A DNA stretch of 31,997 nt, taken from contig BFEA01000292.1 of NCBI GenBank assembly GCA_003427395.1, positions 309,629 through 341,625 of the forward strand, in the 5' to 3' direction. Under the pieces are notes generated by a model. It did no database searches and was not told where the DNA came from. It saw nothing but the letters and a program-made list of their open reading frames with translations. Origin of the DNA: Chara braunii (taxonomy: Eukaryota > Streptophyta > Charophyceae > Charales > Characeae). The position numbers were made by a program, and so were the translations under genes. Shown piece after piece: positions 28,397 through 31,997 of this stretch (positions are counted from its first letter, which is position 1; each line of letters begins with the position of its first letter).

Positions 28397-29691
28397 GAAT
28401 GACTATATTAAGAACCAGGAAGGGCTGATGTTCGCTCTCTCAGGAAGAGGGAGATTTGGGAGTGCATGGGTGGAAAGAGGGGTGTTGCGTGTGGAGGACC
28501 TCTGGGATGACCTACGAGGAACATGGAGGAGTGCCGAAGAATTGAAGGGCAAATTGGGAGAGTTGTGGTATGTGGAAACGAGGAGGGAAGCTCTGATTCA
28601 GGCAGTAACGGAGGAATGGAAACAAATGCTGAAAGAGGAATTTGTGGAAGGGAAATGGTACAGTCCTGCTCTCAGTTTGGGGGGGGGAGATGCAGGTATG
28701 CAAAGCAGTGGCGCAAGGAAAGGTGGAGGTGTGGGAGAGGCAAGAGGAGGAAGGAATCACCCGTAGCTCACTAGTATTCAAGGAGGAGCGGGATTTCTCG
28801 AGCTTCGGTCTGATGGACGAAGTCAGAGTCTTTATGCTGTTCTCAGCAGCTGGCACGCCCCAACCGGTCCTACTCATGGAAGGCACCCCGATCGGACATA
28901 TGCGACTAGATATTGGCTTGTATGGATGGTCAAAGGCAAGAGGGCAACCTGCAATTAGTCTGTATTCCTCCAAACTCGGAATGGCCATACAACACCTCAG
29001 TGGGAGCTCCTCAGTCAAGATATCAGAGGCTCTACCTGTATCGAGCAAAGGCTCAGCACTGTCCACGGAGTACTATAAAGATAGGTGGAAGGTCTGCAGA
29101 ACGCTGCCTAATAAGAAAGCATCGGTAGTTATGTGGCTGATTACTCACGCAGCGCCTTTAGATGCAGTTTCACTTTTTACTAGAGGAATGGAGGTAGAAG
29201 TGAGATGCATGAGGTGTCACCAGCAACCTGAAGATGCTATACATCTGTGGGGCACCTCCCCTCTCTCCTTCCGCATCTGGAGATGGTGGGCCCATCACTG
29301 GAAAGCATTCGGTGGGCCAGCGGAGGTGGAATGGGACTTGGAATGGGCAGTGTCGGGCCAGCTCAAATACCCTCTGGTAAGTGGGAAGGGATGGGGCTAT
29401 GTGGCAACGGCGGTACGGTCCCTGGTGATTTGGTGGATTTGGAAAGAGAGGAACTCAGTCTTGTTCCAACAGAAGTACTATTCAGACCCAGCCTTGAAAA
29501 GTGGGATGAAGGCGATGCTCAGACACATGATTATTGTGGACTGGCGGAACAAAGTTATGTCGAAAGCAGGAGCAGGCTGGGTCAGAGCAAGATTGTGGTT
29601 TCTTCGCTGCTGGGCCAAAAAGAATAGACTGGTGGTGGTCTCGGCTACAACAGGGAAACTGGTTTGGTCACCATGGTTGAGAGTGGATTAG
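28389..29691 (+). pseudogene. LINE (L1-type) C-terminal half with zf-RVT domain, 5'-truncated
   Basis: The first frame (28389-28766) has AWVERGVLRVEDLWDDLRGTW, the WxxxGIxxIxDL segment after RT, followed by EWKQMLKEEF. At a G9 run (28679-28687) the reading phase moves by one, and the frame then stays open to TAG 29689-29691. That second part has the zf-RVT finger: CMRC (C codons 29206 and 29215), EDAIH (His codon 29242) and a Ser codon (TCC, 29257) where the last Cys is expected. WWIWKERNSVLFQQK follows, the typical LWxIWxxRNxxxF segment. Endonuclease and RT are missing, as in 5'-truncated copies. Apart from the G run there are few lesions, so this copy is much younger than the LINE at 15-19 kb, although both are of the same general type. 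Confidence 0.75.
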
Positions 29692-30143
29692 TTTAGGATT
29701 TAGGGGCAGGGATGGGGATGGGAGGGAATGTGAAACAAAACATTGTTAGAGCATATGTCAGTGTTAGGAGACTCTTAACGCATCATCTGGGGAGGATGGG
29801 GAAAAGGGGTGGTGGGAAGTAGGTAGAAGTAGTATGTGTGGCTCCCAAGGCGGAACCAACCTGTCACTAGGTGGATCCTTTTGCCTTGCTTCGATGATAG
29901 TAGGTCCCAGGCCCTCGTTAAGGCCAAAGGCCCTCCCAGTAGAGTGATTGGAGTAGGCACAGTGTCTTTGCTTTGTCTACCAGGTTGGTCTGGTCGCCAC
30001 AAGTGTTGTTTTGTCTACAGCCGGGTTGGTCTTGCTGAGAAAAACTCTGTTCTCACCGGGTTGAATTGTGAGGACCCCGGCCTCTTTAATGGTAATGTAA
30101 TAAACCAGATGATGTTTAGAACATTAAAAAAAAAAAAAAAAAA
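29692..30143 (+). mobile_element. LINE 3' UTR and poly(A) tail
   Basis: About 430 bases of 3' UTR, then an A18 tail (30126-30143) after TTTAGAACATT, followed by the right target duplication. Confidence 0.7.
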
Positions 30144-30159
30144 GAACTAGCCTTTTTGA
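30144..30159. repeat. LINE target-site duplication, right
   Basis: GAACTAGCCTTTTTGA directly follows the tail. See the left copy at 28376-28396. Confidence 0.7.
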
Positions 30160-30179
30160 AAAAAAAGTAGATTCTCGGG

Positions 30180-31250
30180 ATGTCAAAAAAAGGAGGAAAA
30201 ACATGCCAGAAATGGGAGATGGTAGGTGAAATGGACATAATGCTTGAGCCTGGCGCCCGATGAATCCAAGTAATGTGGCTTGCTTGACTGTGCCTCAACT
30301 GGGGCTGGGAGGGGCTTTCAAGGCCTCGCGCTTGGCCCTGCCTAGCCCCGGTGCCTAGAACTACTGTCTGGTCCAAGTCGCCCTCTGAAATCGCATGGTG
30401 ATAGTCCTGAGTATTCAATACTGAGGTAGGATAGTACGGACAGGGGTGCACTAGGAGAATTGCCGAGAGGATGGGTAGGGGGGTGGTCTTACGGAGCATA
30501 AGGGAGTGTCAGGACAGCCAATAGCTGTGGCAGTAACCCCTTGTGTCCGGAGTCCGGGTTAGACAACAACCTGGGCTTAAAGAAAAAGGAGGATGTCATC
30601 CTAATCAGGATAATTGTTTTGTGGTTGAGCGCACAGCTGGGGTAAATTATGGAGAATCTCAGCACGCTTATACACTGGCAGATCTACTTACACCGCCAGT
30701 ACGTTCCTGGGCTGGGCTGCTGGAGCACAATGGCTGGTGCCGCCAGCCAAAAGGAGGCCCACGCACAGAACTGGTATCACAGAAATGTTATTCTGATCCA
30801 TGATGGACAGAGCAGGTAATGGGCAGAGTTGGTAGCAGACTGCCAATTCTTTGGCAATTTCACCACAGCTTATACAGATTCTGCTAATCTGCGAAGATCT
30901 AAGAAGTTCCGCGGAGCTTACTGTTGATGATATGCATAAGCTGAAGCCGGGTTTTGGCCCCGGTTATGAGATAGGAACTTACATATGAAAAATATCGGAT
31001 GCCGGACACCGTGTCCAGCAGGTGTCCTCACATCGCCACGACTGTTACACTTTTGGCAGTCTCGGTACATCTCAGGCAGTCTGTGAACGAAGTTCTACGG
31101 GGCTTCATGATTAGCTTAAGTGCATATCTTCTGCTACTTTCCTGTCTAGACAGGTAGCTCTATGGCCCTATGGGAGCTGCCCCTTAACTGAGCTGAAGCA
31201 GGTAGTGGCCCTGGTAACTATAAGTCAGATTAATTATGATTTATAAGGGA
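30180..31250. other. unassigned sequence with small palindromes
   Basis: No supported gene. AGTATTCAATACT (about 30410-30422) is a palindrome around one central base. GGACACCGTGTCC (about 31003-31015) is another, followed by AGGTGTCC. CCGGGTTTTGGCCCCGG (about 30947-30963) can form a 5-bp hairpin. The 86-residue frame at 30543-30803 has no recognisable features. Confidence 0.3.
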
Positions 31251-31263
31251 CAGTGGAGCAGTT

Positions 31264-31520
31264 TTTTTTTTTTTTTTTGCACGCTGCCCTGCTGCCCCGC
31301 CCCGGATTATGGCCAAGGCCAAGGCCAACGCACAAACACACACACGCGCCACATGCCCACGCTGCCCCGCTGACCCGCCCCGCCCCGCTCCTGGATGATT
31401 TTTATCACGATCCGGGATGCATGCTGCTGCCAGGGTTTGAACCTGGGTAGCTGCCAGCCATGCGCGTGCGTGGCCAGTGCTGTAACACACTGGCCAAACT
31501 GTGTCCATCGCTTTGTGGTG
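31264..31520 (-). repeat. tRNA-derived SINE with poly(A) tail
   Basis: On the minus strand, TGGCCAGTGTGTTACAGC follows the tRNA A-box/D-arm pattern and GGTTCAAACCC (about 31433-31443) is a perfect B box. The body is GC-rich with (GT)n, and a run of about 17 A (plus-strand T, 31262-31279) ends the element. Head, body and tail are in the right order. GTGGAGCAG beside the tail and GTTGAACAG beyond the head (31532-31540) could be a worn target duplication. Confidence 0.6.
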
Positions 31521-31654
31521 CGGAACGCCCGTGTTGAACAGTTCCACAAGAGCTATTTACCGCCCCCCCTCCTCCCCCTGCCGCGGAGGCAACGTGGCTG
31601 CTGCTGCCTGTGCAAGTGGTCATCTGCAGTGCCACATGGCAGCTTGCTGAGGAG

Positions 31655-31864
31655 CTTCAAGACCCCCCTGGCTAGGGGCCTGCACTACAGGACAATCTGG
31701 TGGCTGATTAAGATCTCAGCACACCCGGATGATGATGATGATGATGATGCAGATTATTATGTTTTGTACAGTTGCACCAGAAGTTTGGCAGCAGTGAAGA
31801 CCCCCCTGGCTAGGGGGCTGCGTGTCAGTGCAATTAGGGTTGCTGATCAAGATCTCAGCCAACC
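31655..31864. repeat. 72-bp direct repeat at 138-bp spacing, each with a hairpin
   Basis: Copies are 31655-31726 and 31793-31864. Both start with AAGACCCCCCTGGCTAGGGG and end with AAGATCTCAGC. CCCCCT-GGCT-AGGGGG (31802-31817) is a 6-bp stem with a four-base loop, and the first copy has a 5-bp stem (31665-31678). Confidence 0.85.
31728..31749. repeat. (GAT)n microsatellite
   Basis: Seven GAT units between the two direct-repeat copies. Confidence 0.95.
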
Positions 31865-31997
31865 CTTGATTATTTCATTATTATTATTTTTATTTTTTAT
31901 GCTGCAGCAGCAGGCTGCCAGCACCTTGATGGTCAAGATCTAGTGGATCTTCGTGACCTTGTTGCTCTTGGCCACCCAAGAGCCTGGTATCATCTCT

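Larger units (their letters stand above)
28243..30177 (+). mobile_element. older poly(A)-tailed insertion with perfect 15-bp target duplication, later split by a LINE
   Basis: AAAAGTAGATTCTCG occurs at 28243-28257 and again at 30163-30177, without mismatch, the right copy directly after an A run. Removing the LINE inside leaves about 137 bp (28258-28374 plus 30144-30162), from AGGCTTGAGCATGG to TTTGAAAAAAAA, with an internal A12 run (28309-28320) and the hairpin AGGCCTGAAAGGCCG. This is the size and structure of a short retroposon (SINE or truncated LINE end). Confidence 0.55.

Noticed and set aside
30947-30963. Transcription terminator hairpin
   Set aside because: The stem is only 5 bp, no T tract follows, and bacterial-type terminators are not expected here.

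Overview
The window is a stretch of eukaryotic, non-coding, repeat-rich DNA. I find no intact host gene and no bacterial-style operon. The protein traces are mobile-element relics with frameshifts and stops. Signs of a nuclear genome are poly(A)/poly(T) tracts, microsatellites, tRNA-derived SINE heads, hAT-type transposons with 8-bp target duplications, L1/zf-RVT-type LINEs like those of green plants, and splice-site-like signals. A DIRS-type tyrosine-recombinase retrotransposon points, weakly, to a non-flowering member of the green lineage (alga, bryophyte, lycophyte or fern), because I recall such elements from green algae and not from flowering plants. The species is not identifiable from this sequence. 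It is a draft assembly: there is a 501-base N gap (19344-19844), a single N (24620), and two copies of the Nextera mate-pair junction adapter (24392-24429 and 24525-24562), so 24.2-24.9 kb is not trustworthy.

Layout. 0-0.1 kb: a tRNA-like or SINE-like piece. 0.2-4.7 kb: a decayed DIRS/kangaroo-like element with a tyrosine recombinase on + facing reverse transcriptase, RNase H and a gag-like frame on -. 4.7-7.3 kb: AT-rich sequence and an old tandem array. 7.3-7.8 kb: microsatellite and an array of CGAACATGTTCG palindromes. 8.3-8.9 kb: seven copies of a 20-nt motif, most of them closed by self-complementary arms that change from copy to copy. 8.9-14 kb: apparently non-coding, with old ~178-bp tandem repeats and hairpins. 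15.2-19.2 kb: a dead LINE split by a palindromic transposon that is itself split by a hAT-like transposon. 19.3-22.4 kb: gap, (AG)n and unassigned sequence. 22.4-24.9 kb: repeated TATA/splice-donor modules and adapter artefacts. 25.0-26.9 kb: GC-rich stretch with two unrecognised open frames on + and a direct repeat. 26.9-28.3 kb: SINE head and minisatellites. 28.2-30.2 kb: a 5'-truncated LINE with poly(A) and target duplication, nested in an older poly(A)-tailed insertion with a perfect 15-bp duplication. 30.2-32.0 kb: unassigned sequence, a second tRNA-derived SINE and a hairpin-bearing direct repeat.

The protein remnants do not form a pathway; the window is best read as nested transposon history. 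The most unusual item is the 8.3-8.9 kb motif array. Second are the convergent-orientation DIRS element and the three-level transposon nest at 15-19 kb.
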